A stretch of DNA of 64,000 nt from DASPJQ01 sp035299065 (GTDB taxonomy: Bacteria; Bacteroidota; Bacteroidia; Flavobacteriales_D; UBA2798): NCBI GenBank assembly GCA_035299065.1, contig DATGXI010000002.1, positions 1 through 64,000 on the forward strand. Reading direction: 5' to 3'. Of this stretch, positions 43,182 through 51,948 are shown piece by piece. The notes under the pieces are model-generated. The model was not told where the DNA came from. It saw nothing but the letters and a program-made list of their open reading frames with translations, and did no database searches. Position 1 is the first letter of the stretch, and every line of letters begins with the position of its first letter. The position numbers and the translations under genes are program-made.

Positions 43182-44936
43182 TTACCTGATTAACTTAAAT
43201 ATGCGATTCCATCGTACGCCACCTTCGGGGTCAGAACTGAACCATACCAACACGCCTTTACCCACTACGTGGTCTTCGGGTACAAACCCCCAGTAGCGTG
43301 AGTCAAGAGAGTTTTGCCTGTTGTCACCCATTAACCAGTAATAGTTTTGTTTAAATGTATAGGTTGTAGCTTTTTTGCCATTGATTACTATTTCGTTTCC
43401 TTTTACAACAAGATCATTGTGTTCATACACATCAATAATTCTACGGTAAATGGAAATATTGCTTGAATCAATTTTTACGGTTGCTCCCTCTTTGGGTATC
43501 CACAGCGGGCCAAAATTGTCATTTGACCAGTCGTAATTTATGTCGTTGGGAAACACTGGCCAATATTGGTATTGTGTTTGTTCAAGGTTATTAAACAGCC
43601 CTTTTGGACTTTCCATGCGTTCAATAATTTGAAAATAATCCTTCATTTTGTCCTTGCTTTCATTGCTCATGGTAATGTACGCTTCTGGTTTCTCCCATTC
43701 AAAACGAAAATCAGAAGTAGCAAAATCAGATTTCTCTTTCATTGCTTTGATAAATCTCTGGGAATCGTCAGGAGACATTATTGGTTTGTGAAGTTTAACA
43801 CGATAATTGTACTCCATTCCCGGTGTATCACCTGAACGTTTTCCGTTCACGTACAAGTCACCATGCCTGACTTCAATTTTATCTCCCGGAATTCCTACGC
43901 AACGTTTAATGTAGTGGTCTTCTTTGTCAACAGGCCTTACCGTCAGGTTGTCATTGTCAATTAAATTTTGCCTGTATAAAGATTTATAATACTCTTTGTT
44001 TTGTTCAAACTTCTGGTAAAGTTTTCGTGGATTGTCAAAAAGTGATTTAGCTTCTTCTGACATCAGGAACATCCTGTAAGCATTATCGGTTACAATTTGG
44101 TAGTATGTTTCATTTTGCCGGTCAAGCTGTACAGTGTCTCCACACGGAAAGTTAAATACCACCACATCGTTACGCTGAACGCTTCCCAAACCAGGCAGGC
44201 GGTAATACGGTAATTCAAAAATATTTAAGTAACTTTTTGTTTCTACAAACGGCAATGTATGGTGTACGAATGGGAATGCAACCGGTGTTTGCGGGATTTT
44301 TGGTCCATAACTTATTTTGCTTACAAAAAGGAAATCGCCTACCAATAAATTTTTCTCCATAGATGGGGTAGGGATCTTGAATGCTTCAAGGAAAAATGCA
44401 CGAATAATGCTGGCTGCAACAATGGCAAACAATAAAGCATCGCCCCATTCTTTCACAATGGTTTTATGGCCCGGTTTGTCTTTTGCACCAATCATTTTGT
44501 ATAGGGCAATGGCCACGTTGAAAATACCAACAGAAACAAGTCCAAGCACAATCATATCGCTTACTTTTCGTATCTCCCGGTCTTTTTCTTTTTTCCAATC
44601 AGTTGCGCCTACATACTGAATTTCTTTTTTAAGGGCTATTTTTGGAAGAGAAGCGTGTGGAATAAAAATCGAAAGTAAGGTATCGCCTGTTTCAAACAAA
44701 CCAAATGTACGCGCCAATTCAAGGTTCATGGCCATGAGCATTAGCAGGTTTACACCTGGTGCAAGCAGGAATAAAATCCACCACCAGGGCTTCTTCATGA
44801 TTTTTAACATCACCAGTAAGTTGTAAACGGGTACATATCCCTTCCAGGCTTCCTCACCGGCCTTTACAAAAATTTTTGGTAAAAAAATGCTGTATTCAAT
44901 GAAAAGCAGCAGTAGTATGATCCATTCTATACCCAC
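43182..44936 (-). CDS. lepB: Signal peptidase I with extra N-terminal membrane domain
   Basis: 584 residues, much longer than E. coli LepB. Residues ~1-150 contain three or four transmembrane helices (DUF5684-like: AGEEAWKGYVPVYNLLVMLKI). The peptidase starts with the helix at ~165-185. The catalytic Ser192 is in KIPTPSMEKNLLVGD; the Lys is in HYIKRCVGIPGDK; the C-terminal box is MGDNRQNSLDSRYWGFVP. A ~150-residue insert lies between catalytic regions, as usual in Bacteroidota. It removes signal peptides at the outer face of the inner membrane. It lies downstream of dapB. Confidence 0.93.
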   Translation of the reverse strand: MGIEWIILLLLFIEYSIFLPKIFVKAGEEAWKGYVPVYNLLVMLKIMKKPWWWILFLLAPGVNLLMLMAMNLELARTFGLFETGDTLLSIFIPHASLPKIALKKEIQYVGATDWKKEKDREIRKVSDMIVLGLVSVGIFNVAIALYKMIGAKDKPGHKTIVKEWGDALLFAIVAASIIRAFFLEAFKIPTPSMEKNLLVGDFLFVSKISYGPKIPQTPVAFPFVHHTLPFVETKSYLNIFELPYYRLPGLGSVQRNDVVVFNFPCGDTVQLDRQNETYYQIVTDNAYRMFLMSEEAKSLFDNPRKLYQKFEQNKEYYKSLYRQNLIDNDNLTVRPVDKEDHYIKRCVGIPGDKIEVRHGDLYVNGKRSGDTPGMEYNYRVKLHKPIMSPDDSQRFIKAMKEKSDFATSDFRFEWEKPEAYITMSNESKDKMKDYFQIIERMESPKGLFNNLEQTQYQYWPVFPNDINYDWSNDNFGPLWIPKEGATVKIDSSNISIYRRIIDVYEHNDLVVKGNEIVINGKKATTYTFKQNYYWLMGDNRQNSLDSRYWGFVPEDHVVGKGVLVWFSSDPEGGVRWNRIFKLIR

Positions 44937-45126
44937 AAGCGTAAATTTATAGTTTAAAAATCTTTTTTATTTTGAATGATAAAACTTTAAGTAATGAAAC
45001 ATCTGGTATTTTTATCAGAATAGCAGTAGAAACATGGCAACATGCAAATCTGCTAAATAAGCTATTTTTTTAATTAATGTTTTCATTTTACATTCTATAG
45101 TTTAAATTTCAGTAATTGAAATTTTT

Positions 45127-45843
45127 TTAATAATCGATTCCCAACACATCCCTCATTGTAAATATTCCTTTTTTTCCTTTGAGCCACTCGGCTGCAACAA
45201 TTGCACCGGTTGCAAATCCCTGCCTGTTGTGGGCGGTATGGGTAATGGTTATATCATCAATAGCACTGGTGTAATTCACTACGTGTGTGCCTGGTACATT
45301 GTCGGTACGCGCGTGCGTAATTTCCAATTCATTTGCGGCAGGTTGCTTGCCATGTACCCAGTGTTGTTTGTGTGAATAGTTCTTGACAATGGTTTCGGCA
45401 GTTGTAATGGCGGTGCCGCTTGGCGCATCCAGCTTTTGCGTATGATGCACTTCATGTACAGTCACATTATACTGCTCGTATTTTTGCATGGTACGGGCAA
45501 TTTGCGCATTGAAACTCCAAAAAAGATTTACACCAATGCTGAAATTGGTAGCATGCAATAGGGTTCCCTTTTTTTCTTCAAGAAACTCTTCCACTTTTTC
45601 AAAATCGTGGTACCACCCGGTTGACCCAATTACAACTGGAATTCCAGCATTCATGCATTTTTGAATATTGCCAACACTTGAATGCGGATTGGTAAATTCA
45701 ATGGCAACATCGTGTTTTTTTAAATCATCAATGCTGAAATTGGTTTTTGAATCGGCTTTTAACCCAATGGTATGGCCGCGCTCCAAAGCTATGCTTTCAA
45801 TAGCTTTTCCCATTTTTCCGTATCCTATAAGCGCTATATGCAT
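45127..45843 (-). CDS. dapB: 4-hydroxy-tetrahydrodipicolinate reductase
   Basis: 238 residues from ATG 45843 (MHIALIGYGKMGK); the frame is open to 45903, but that part has no homology and overlaps the upstream gene. Rossmann motif GYGKMGK at 7-13, EFTNPHSSVGNIQK near 52, GSTGWYHD near 73 and the catalytic signature VHEVHHTQKLDAPSGTA near 135. It makes tetrahydrodipicolinate for diaminopimelate and lysine synthesis. It belongs to the conserved run parA-parB-DUF5683-dapB-lepB. Confidence 0.93.
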   Translation of the reverse strand: MHIALIGYGKMGKAIESIALERGHTIGLKADSKTNFSIDDLKKHDVAIEFTNPHSSVGNIQKCMNAGIPVVIGSTGWYHDFEKVEEFLEEKKGTLLHATNFSIGVNLFWSFNAQIARTMQKYEQYNVTVHEVHHTQKLDAPSGTAITTAETIVKNYSHKQHWVHGKQPAANELEITHARTDNVPGTHVVNYTSAIDDITITHTAHNRQGFATGAIVAAEWLKGKKGIFTMRDVLGIDY

Positions 45844-45865
45844 TGTATAAAAGTGGGCATTTTTT

Positions 45866-46462
45866 TCAGAACCGCAAGCATATATTGATTCCGGGTTTAA
45901 CAAAATTTAGGCTGGGGCTTATTTCAAGGCTTAAATCATCGCTCATATCGTACCTGAAAAAGTGCGCGTCAACCACGGCATCCAGTATATTCAATGCATA
46001 AAACCCGGCTGTTACAAGAATGGAAATATCACGCCAGTTATGGTAAGTATCCTGTATTTCAAAAAGGTTTTGGGTCGAATACAGGTCGTACGTAGTGGTG
46101 GTGGAGGTGCCGTTAACACGGTCAATGTATGCGGTCTTAAATTCACGGTATTTTCGCTGGTTGTAAACAATAAATCCGGTTGAAGTACCTATAGCCGCAT
46201 ACACAATGGGAATTTTCCACCACTTCTTATTAAAAGCCTGTCCAAGGCCTGGTAAAGCAGCCGAAAAAAGGCCGGCTTTTTTGGGTGAATGTGCGTATTT
46301 TTTTTGCGTTTTTGGCGCTAGGCTGGTATCGGCTACATCTTCCTTACGCAGGGTAGTATCCACCTGGGCATAACTTTGGCTTGCCTGTATAACAAGGAGA
46401 ATTAAAATGAGAAGGGAAAAACGATATGTACCGGTTTTTTGCAACGTATGCTTGAGCAGCAA
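45866..46462 (-). CDS. DUF5683 membrane protein
   Basis: 198 residues with an N-terminal signal or anchor (~14-32). The conserved core is SPKKAGLFSAALPGLGQAFNKKWWKIPIVYAAIGTSTGFIVYN (DUF5683), with further hydrophobic segments near 85-105 and 150-170. Function unknown. Its position between parB and dapB is conserved across the phylum. It follows parB by 11 bp. Confidence 0.85.
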   Translation of the reverse strand: MLLKHTLQKTGTYRFSLLILILLVIQASQSYAQVDTTLRKEDVADTSLAPKTQKKYAHSPKKAGLFSAALPGLGQAFNKKWWKIPIVYAAIGTSTGFIVYNQRKYREFKTAYIDRVNGTSTTTTYDLYSTQNLFEIQDTYHNWRDISILVTAGFYALNILDAVVDAHFFRYDMSDDLSLEISPSLNFVKPGINICLRF

Positions 46463-46473
46463 ATTTAACGGTT

Positions 46474-47379
46474 TTAAACCGATAAAATTTTCACGATGCG
46501 CTCCAGGTCATCCTCGTTTTTAAAATTTATAACAATTTTACCGCCACCGTTTTCGTCCTTGGTCATGGCAACTTTGGTGCGGAACTTGATCTCAAGTTCA
46601 GATCTGAATCGCTGATCTTCAGTGTTTAAAACTGATTTCGCAGGTATAGCTGGCTTGGTTGATCCGCCTGCCATAACCTGTTTAACCAGGGTTTCGGTAG
46701 CGCGAACTGACAGGTCGCCATCCACAATTGATTTATATACCTGGATTAATTTACGGTCGTCAGTTATAGGTAAAACGGCACGGGCATGGCCCATGGTAAT
46801 TTTCTTTTCACGAATGCCTAATTGAATTTCGGCTGGTAATTTTAAAAGACGCAGGTAGTTTGTAACGGTAGAACGGTCTTTTCCTACACGCTCTCCAAGT
46901 GCTTCCTGGGTCAAATTACACTCGTCAATCAAACGTTTGTAACCAATAGCTACCTCAATGGCATCCAGGTTTTCGCGTTGAATGTTCTCAATAATGGCCA
47001 TTTCCAGCATTCCCTGGTCATTGGCTATGCGAATGTATACCGGCACTTCTTTGAGCCCCGCAATTTGCGAAGCCCTGAAGCGTCTCTCACCTGAGATCAA
47101 TTGAAACTTATTGTTACCGATCTTACGAACGGTCAATGGCTGAATAATGCCGTGTTCTATTATAGATTCGGTTAATTCTTTTAATGCAGTTTCATCAAAA
47201 TGTGTACGCGGTTGAAACGGGTTGGCTTCAATTTTTGTAATGTCAATGCTTGCAACTGATCCAACTGCTTCAGAAAATTTATTCTCTTCGTATTTCGAGG
47301 TAATATCTGTTTCGCTGCTCTGTAAAAGTGCACTTAGTCCGCGGCCTAATACGGCCTTCTTTTTGTCTTTCGTCATCAT
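46474..47379 (-). CDS. parB: Chromosome-partitioning protein ParB
   Basis: 301 residues. The ParB/Srx CTPase domain (~45-140) has the motifs ANPFQPRTHF, IIQPLTVR and ISGERRFRASQIAG (GERRxRA box). The helix-turn-helix DNA-binding part (LTQEALGERVGKDRSTVTNYLRLLKLP) follows at ~150-215, and the dimerisation domain is C-terminal. It binds parS and spreads using CTP to load SMC and act with ParA. No canonical parS palindrome was noticed in the window. Its start overlaps the parA stop by 4 bp. Confidence 0.94.
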   Translation of the reverse strand: MMTKDKKKAVLGRGLSALLQSSETDITSKYEENKFSEAVGSVASIDITKIEANPFQPRTHFDETALKELTESIIEHGIIQPLTVRKIGNNKFQLISGERRFRASQIAGLKEVPVYIRIANDQGMLEMAIIENIQRENLDAIEVAIGYKRLIDECNLTQEALGERVGKDRSTVTNYLRLLKLPAEIQLGIREKKITMGHARAVLPITDDRKLIQVYKSIVDGDLSVRATETLVKQVMAGGSTKPAIPAKSVLNTEDQRFRSELEIKFRTKVAMTKDENGGGKIVINFKNEDDLERIVKILSV

Positions 47380-48185
47380 CCTTGAACTTCTATGATTTTA
47401 TCTTTTTCGCTTATGCGTGTTAACTCGTTTTTCTGCAATACTTCGCGTGCAAAGTTCAGGTAATTGATGGCACCTTTGCTTGTTACATCGTGCATAATAA
47501 CCGATTCACCATGGCTTGGCGCTTCGCCCAGGGTAGTGTTACGGTGTATAATGGTGTCAAATACCATGTTCTGAAAATGTGTTTTTACTTCGTCAACAAC
47601 CTGGTTCGCAAGGCGTAAACGGGTGTCGTACATGGTCAGCACAATTCCTTCTATGGCTAATTCTGTATTCAAACGTGTTTGAACAATTTTAATCGTATTC
47701 AATAATTTTCCCAATCCCTCAAGTGCAAAATACTCACACTGCACAGGTATCATTACCGAGTCAGCTGCTGTAAGCGAGTTCAGGGTAATTAGTCCCAATG
47801 AAGGTGAACAATCAATGATAATGAAATCATATTTGTTTTTGAGCTTTTGAAGTGCCTTACGCATTAAAAATTCGCGGTTTGGCATGTTTATCAATTCAAT
47901 CTCGGCACCAACCAGGTCAATATGAGAGGGTAATAAATCAAGCCCCGGGTTACTGGTATTAAGGATAATATCCTCGGGGTTGGTTTCGTTTACAAGGCAC
48001 TCGTATATGCTTGTTTTGATGTTTTTGGGATCAAATCCTACACCCGATGTGGCGTTTGCCTGTGGATCGGCATCAACCAATAAGGTTTTAAATTCCAATA
48101 CGCCTAAACTCGATGCCAGGTTAATGGCAGTTGTTGTTTTTCCTACGCCTCCCTTTTGATTGGCAATTGCAATGATTTTTCCCAT
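47376..48185 (-). CDS. parA: Chromosome-partitioning ATPase ParA (Soj)
   Basis: 269 residues. Deviant Walker A KGGVGKTTTAINLA at ~10-23, LLVDADPQANATSGVG near 38, Walker B FIIIDCSPSLGLITLN near 118. The short N-terminus without a DNA-binding extension fits the chromosomal Soj type. It forms ATP-dependent dimers on DNA and moves ParB-parS complexes. The presence of parA/parB suggests, but does not prove, that this part of the chromosome is near the origin. Confidence 0.95.
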   Translation of the reverse strand: MGKIIAIANQKGGVGKTTTAINLASSLGVLEFKTLLVDADPQANATSGVGFDPKNIKTSIYECLVNETNPEDIILNTSNPGLDLLPSHIDLVGAEIELINMPNREFLMRKALQKLKNKYDFIIIDCSPSLGLITLNSLTAADSVMIPVQCEYFALEGLGKLLNTIKIVQTRLNTELAIEGIVLTMYDTRLRLANQVVDEVKTHFQNMVFDTIIHRNTTLGEAPSHGESVIMHDVTSKGAINYLNFAREVLQKNELTRISEKDKIIEVQG

Positions 48186-48259
48186 GTGTATTTGGCTGTT
48201 TTCGTTTGCTTTAAAAGTAAAGGTAACGATTAGCTAAATTATGCTTTATAAATTGCATA

Positions 48260-48293
48260 TTTGCACAAGCGCGTGTTAATTCGGTTATTTTTG
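48260..48293 (+). promoter_or_regulatory. Possible promoter of the FMN reductase-men run
   Basis: TATTTTTG (48286-48293) matches the -7 consensus TAnnTTTG, and TTTG (48260-48263) could be the -33 element, but the 22-nt spacing is long. The -7 element is 41 bp before the ATG at 48335. Confidence 0.45.
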
Positions 48294-48334
48294 TAAATAG
48301 TTTTTAACAAGTAGTAAACACGTTTATAACATTC

Positions 48335-48844
48335 ATGATTACCATTATAGCATCCACAAACCGAAATAACAGTGCTACTCATAAGGTTGCGTTGCATGTA
48401 CAACGCCAATTACAGGTAAAACAACAACCGTGTAAAATTCTGAACCTTGAAGACCTGCCACATGATTTTATTTTTTCCAATTTCGATGGAAAAAAAAATG
48501 CTGCATTTCAGGCGTTGGTTGAATCGCACATAATTCCTTCAGGCAAATTTATTTTTGTAATTCCCGAATACAATGGAACTTTCCCCGGCATATTGAAAGC
48601 GTTCATTGATTGCATTCCTCCAAAAAATTTTCACGGTAAACAAGCCGCGTTAATAGGCCTGGGCGATGGGCACGCGGGCGGATTAAGGGCATTGGACATG
48701 TTCACAATGGTACTAAATCATGTGCGGGTAAATGTACACTGGAACAAGCCCAAGCTCAGTGATATTAACAATAATTTTGAGGGCGAAATCCTGAATGAAC
48801 TGTACAGCCGAAGGGTTGAAACAATGCTTACCGACTTTGTATAA
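48335..48844 (+). CDS. NADPH-dependent FMN reductase family protein
   Basis: 169 residues of flavodoxin-like fold. IIASTNRNNSATHKVALHV near the start binds the FMN phosphate, and the family signature is IPEYNGTFPGILKAFIDCI at ~78-96, followed by KQAALIGLGDGHAGGLRALD. It probably reduces quinones, azo compounds or flavins in the cytoplasm. It precedes menD by 30 bp, so a link to quinone chemistry is possible but not shown. Confidence 0.88.
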   Translation: MITIIASTNRNNSATHKVALHVQRQLQVKQQPCKILNLEDLPHDFIFSNFDGKKNAAFQALVESHIIPSGKFIFVIPEYNGTFPGILKAFIDCIPPKNFHGKQAALIGLGDGHAGGLRALDMFTMVLNHVRVNVHWNKPKLSDINNNFEGEILNELYSRRVETMLTDFV

Positions 48845-48874
48845 AACAATTAACTTAGAACCAAATATTTCAAC

Positions 48875-50545
48875 GTGGTATCATCAATAAAAGGCGTTCA
48901 TGAACTGGTTGAACTGTGTAAACTGCACGGTGTTCAACACGTGGTTGTTTCTCCTGGTTCACGAAACGCTCCGCTTTCCATTACACTTGAAAACACTAAC
49001 GGAATTACCACTTATGTAGTAGTAGATGAGCGCAGTGCGGCTTTTTTTGCACTTGGAATTTCATTGGCAACAAATCAACCTGTTGCAATTGTTTGTACCT
49101 CCGGGTCAGCTGCCCTGAATTATGCTCCGGCTGTCAGCGAAGCTTATTATCAGAAAATCCCGCTTATTGTCATTACAGCCGATCGCCCGCAGGAATGGAT
49201 AAACCAAAGCGATGGACAAACCATCATGCAGCATGATCTTTATGGGAAACACATACTGCATTCGGTTACCTTACCTGTTATTGAAAATGAAGACACTGCC
49301 TGGATGTATAACAGGATGGTGAATGAAAGTTTTTTAAAGGCTATGGGAAATGTAAAAGGTCCTGTACACATAAATGTGCCTTTTAAAGAACCGCTTTATA
49401 AAACAATTGAAAAACCAAAAACCGAAACGCGTGTGGTACGCGTTACTGGTGACTCATCCATACCCGTTGATAAACTTGATCTTGCGCACCGCATAAGCTA
49501 CGAACAAAAAGTGTTGTTTTTAGTTGGACAATCAGGAACATTTCCGGGCATTGACAGCCAAGCGGAAACACTGGCTGCCTTTAACCAATGCGTGGTGTTA
49601 TCAGAAACAACATCAAATATTCATGCAAAAGGCGTGATTTCAACCATTGACAGGGTTATTGACGGATTTACCGAAGCTGAAAAATTGGATTTTACTCCCG
49701 ATATACTGGTTACTTTTGGCGATGCCATTGTTTCAAAAAAAGTAAAGGCATGGATTCGCACACATAAGCCAAAGGAACATTATCACATAGGTTATGAGCA
49801 TAACGTGGTTGACACATACGCTTGTTTAACCCATTGGATCAAAGGCCAGGCACATAAAGTATTGCAGGCTATTTTACCCGAAATACATAACAACAGTTCG
49901 GTTTACAGGGAGAAATGGACAAATCGTGTTGTGAAAATGGCCCAAAAGCATGACGCATTTTTAGCAAAAACACCCTGGAGCGATTTAAAAGCATTCGAAA
50001 AATTGCTCAAGGAATTGCCTGCCTGCAACCTTCATTTGGGCAATAGCTCACCCATACGATATGTGCAGCTGTTCAGTATGGCTGAAAATGTTCAGTATTT
50101 TGGAAACCGAGGAACCAGTGGAATTGATGGAAGCACCAGTACAGCAGCAGGTTTTTCAGTGGTAAATGATAAATTGAACGTGCTTATTACGGGTGATATT
50201 AGTTTTTATTACGATTCAAATGCTTTCTGGAACAAATACCTGAAAGGAAATTTTAAAATTATACTGATCAATAACAAAGGCGGAAATATTTTCAGGATCA
50301 TTGACGGGCCAACCGAGGATAAAATCACTGAAAAATATTTTGAGACCAAACAGGACATGAATGCCGAACATTTGTGCAGGCAGTTTGATGTGGATTATGT
50401 TTGTGCCCGAAATGAAAATGAATTAAACTCAGTACTATCTGTATTCCTGAAACCAGGAAGCAAGCCGGCACTATTAGAGATTTTTACTGATAATATTCAA
50501 TCGCCACAAATTTTAAAGGACTATTTTAATTTTCTTAAATCTTAA
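48875..50545 (+). CDS. menD: SEPHCHC synthase MenD
   Basis: 556 residues from a GTG start at 48875 (VSSIKGVHELVELC). ThDP-enzyme motifs: VVSPGSRNAPLSITL near 25 (with the PGSRN box of MenD), VVDERSAAFFALG near 50, CTSGSAALNYAPAVSEAYY near 80, and GDISFYYDSNAFWN ... INNKGGNIFRII near 445-475 for the ThDP-Mg site. It condenses isochorismate with 2-oxoglutarate in menaquinone synthesis. The stop lies inside an array of CTTAAAT repeats. Confidence 0.94.
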   Translation: MVSSIKGVHELVELCKLHGVQHVVVSPGSRNAPLSITLENTNGITTYVVVDERSAAFFALGISLATNQPVAIVCTSGSAALNYAPAVSEAYYQKIPLIVITADRPQEWINQSDGQTIMQHDLYGKHILHSVTLPVIENEDTAWMYNRMVNESFLKAMGNVKGPVHINVPFKEPLYKTIEKPKTETRVVRVTGDSSIPVDKLDLAHRISYEQKVLFLVGQSGTFPGIDSQAETLAAFNQCVVLSETTSNIHAKGVISTIDRVIDGFTEAEKLDFTPDILVTFGDAIVSKKVKAWIRTHKPKEHYHIGYEHNVVDTYACLTHWIKGQAHKVLQAILPEIHNNSSVYREKWTNRVVKMAQKHDAFLAKTPWSDLKAFEKLLKELPACNLHLGNSSPIRYVQLFSMAENVQYFGNRGTSGIDGSTSTAAGFSVVNDKLNVLITGDISFYYDSNAFWNKYLKGNFKIILINNKGGNIFRIIDGPTEDKITEKYFETKQDMNAEHLCRQFDVDYVCARNENELNSVLSVFLKPGSKPALLEIFTDNIQSPQILKDYFNFLKS

Positions 50546-50575
50546 ATCTTAAATCTTAAATCTTAAATCTTAAAT
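50534..50575. repeat. Six tandem CTTAAAT units spanning the menD stop
   Basis: Six perfect heptamers cover the last codons of menD and most of the gap to menB. The stop TAA falls at 50543-50545 in the second unit. Any change in unit number leaves the MenD C-terminus (LKS) unchanged and only alters the distance to the menB start at 50583. Confidence 0.85.
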
Positions 50576-50582
50576 CATATAT

Positions 50583-51425
50583 ATGTCAGCTCCACATTGG
50601 GAAACAATTAAAAATTACGAGGACATTACGTTTAAAAAAGCTGCGGGGGTTGCACGTATTGCATTTAATCGCCCCGAGGTTCGTAATGCGTTTCGCCCAA
50701 AAACTGTTGAGGAATTATTGGAAGCATTGATCATTGCTCACGAAGCCCAGGATATTGGCGTGGTCTTGATTTCGGCAGAGGGACCTTCTCCAAAAGACGG
50801 TGTTTGGGCATTCTGTTCAGGAGGCGACCAACGCGTACGTTCTACCACCGGTTATAAAGGTTTGAATGGAATAAACAAGTTCAATATTTTAGATGTGCAA
50901 CGCCAAATTCGCTTTATGAATAAAGTGGTGATTGCGGTTGTGCCGGGTTGGGCTGCCGGTGGCGGACACAGCCTGCACGTGATTTGTGATTTGACATTGG
51001 CAAGCAAAGAACACGCCATTTTCAAGCAAACAGACGTTGATGTTGCAAGTGTTGATGGTGGTTTTGGTTCGGCATATTTAGCGCGACAAGTTGGGCAAAA
51101 ACGCGCACGCGAAATTTTCTTTTTGGGTAAAGAATACAGTGCACAGCAAGCCTTTGAAATGGGAATGGTGAACGCAGTTGTTCCGCACAATGAATTGGAA
51201 CAAACCGCTTTTGAATGGGCGCAGGAAATCTTGAAAAAAAGTCCCACAGCCATTAAGTTGGCAAAGTTTGGCTTTAATTTGATTGATGATGGTTTGGTAG
51301 GCCAGCAGGTGTATGCCGGAGAAGCAACCCGTTTATTGTATGGCACAGAAGAAGCGGTTGAAGGACGCAATTCATTTTTGGAAAAGCGTAAACCTGATTT
51401 TAGTAAATTTCCGAAGTTTCCGTAA
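50583..51425 (+). CDS. menB: 1,4-dihydroxy-2-naphthoyl-CoA synthase MenB
   Basis: 280 residues of crotonase fold. ARIAFNRPEVRNAFRPKTVEEL near 22, the bulk FCSGGDQRVRSTTGYKG at ~77-95, VVPGWAAGGGHSLHVICDLTLAS near 120 with the oxyanion glycine, and the C-terminal ATRLLYGTEEAVEGRNSFLEKRKPDF are all MenB hallmarks. It closes o-succinylbenzoyl-CoA to the naphthoate ring. With menD upstream it indicates menaquinone as respiratory quinone. The left inverted repeat of the GxxExxY cassette starts 7 bp after its stop. Confidence 0.94.
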   Translation: MSAPHWETIKNYEDITFKKAAGVARIAFNRPEVRNAFRPKTVEELLEALIIAHEAQDIGVVLISAEGPSPKDGVWAFCSGGDQRVRSTTGYKGLNGINKFNILDVQRQIRFMNKVVIAVVPGWAAGGGHSLHVICDLTLASKEHAIFKQTDVDVASVDGGFGSAYLARQVGQKRAREIFFLGKEYSAQQAFEMGMVNAVVPHNELEQTAFEWAQEILKKSPTAIKLAKFGFNLIDDGLVGQQVYAGEATRLLYGTEEAVEGRNSFLEKRKPDFSKFPKFP

Positions 51426-51431
51426 AAAATT

Positions 51432-51459
51432 GCCACAGATATCACAGATAAACACAGAT
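51432..51459. repeat. Left inverted repeat of the GxxExxY cassette
   Basis: 28 bp built of three CACAGAT units, beginning GCCACAGATATC. It matches the reverse complement of 51907-51934 at 26 of 28 positions and ends 13 bp before the GxxExxY start. Confidence 0.8.
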
Positions 51460-51472
51460 TGAAACAAAGCAT

Positions 51473-51895
51473 ATGGAAGAGTTAACTTTTGAGGTTTTTG
51501 AACCTGAAATAAAATATGAATCCGAAAAGTATCCTTTGCAAGAAGAAACAGGAGTAATTCTTGGGGTGTGTTTTGAAGTGAGTAAGCACTTAAGAGGAGG
51601 TCTTTCTGAGGCAGTTTACCAGGAAGCTTTAGAATATGAGTTTTCCAAAAGAAAAATTCCTTTTGAAAGACAGAAAAAATACCTGGTTCATTATAAGGAT
51701 GTAGTTTTAAAAAAGAGTTTTGTGGCTGACTTTCTTGTTTATGACAAAATTATACTTGAGATAAAAGCGCAAAACGGAATTCCGGAGGAATGTTATCAGC
51801 AGGTAATTAATTACCTGGCGATTTCAAAAAATAAAGTTGGTTTAATTGTAAACTTCTACAGTTCAGCATTAAAGTACAAACGGGTTATTTTATAA
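51473..51895 (+). CDS. GxxExxY-family protein, PD-(D/E)XK nuclease fold
   Basis: 140 residues. The defining motif is GLSEAVYQEAL (GxxExxY) near residue 44, followed by FERQKKYLVHYK and the nuclease-like core FVADFLVYDKIILEIKA near 83 (Asp, then Glu-x-Lys), consistent with PDDEXK_3. The end VGLIVNFYSSALKYKRVI is also family-typical. Biochemical function is not established; family members occur in many copies and are associated with intervening sequences and repeats. Here the gene is enclosed by 28-bp inverted repeats and interrupts the menB/dehydrogenase run, and its sequence looks more AT-rich than its neighbours. A small mobile or selfish cassette is a reasonable inference. Confidence 0.87.
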   Translation: MEELTFEVFEPEIKYESEKYPLQEETGVILGVCFEVSKHLRGGLSEAVYQEALEYEFSKRKIPFERQKKYLVHYKDVVLKKSFVADFLVYDKIILEIKAQNGIPEECYQQVINYLAISKNKVGLIVNFYSSALKYKRVIL

Positions 51896-51906
51896 TTAAA
51901 ATAATT

Positions 51907-51934
51907 ATCTGTGCATATCTGTGATATCTGTGGC
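51907..51934. repeat. Right inverted repeat of the GxxExxY cassette
   Basis: 28 bp ending GATATCTGTGGC, complementary to 51432-51459 with two mismatches. It starts 12 bp after the GxxExxY stop and lies 15 bp before the next gene. Confidence 0.8.
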
Positions 51935-51948
51935 TAAATCATTGAAAT

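Noticed and set aside
45104..45128. AAATTTCA/TGAAATTT hairpin followed by T residues on the + strand
   Set aside because: No + strand gene precedes it; it overlaps the end of dapB on the other strand and is probably a chance AT-rich palindrome.
45844..45903. 20-residue N-terminal extension of DapB
   Set aside because: It overlaps the upstream DUF5683 gene and precedes the canonical start MHIALIGYGKMGK.
50852..51472. 206-codon open frame antisense to menB
   Set aside because: Fully overlaps a clear menB gene; its sequence shows no motif and is Cys/Ser-rich as expected for a shadow.
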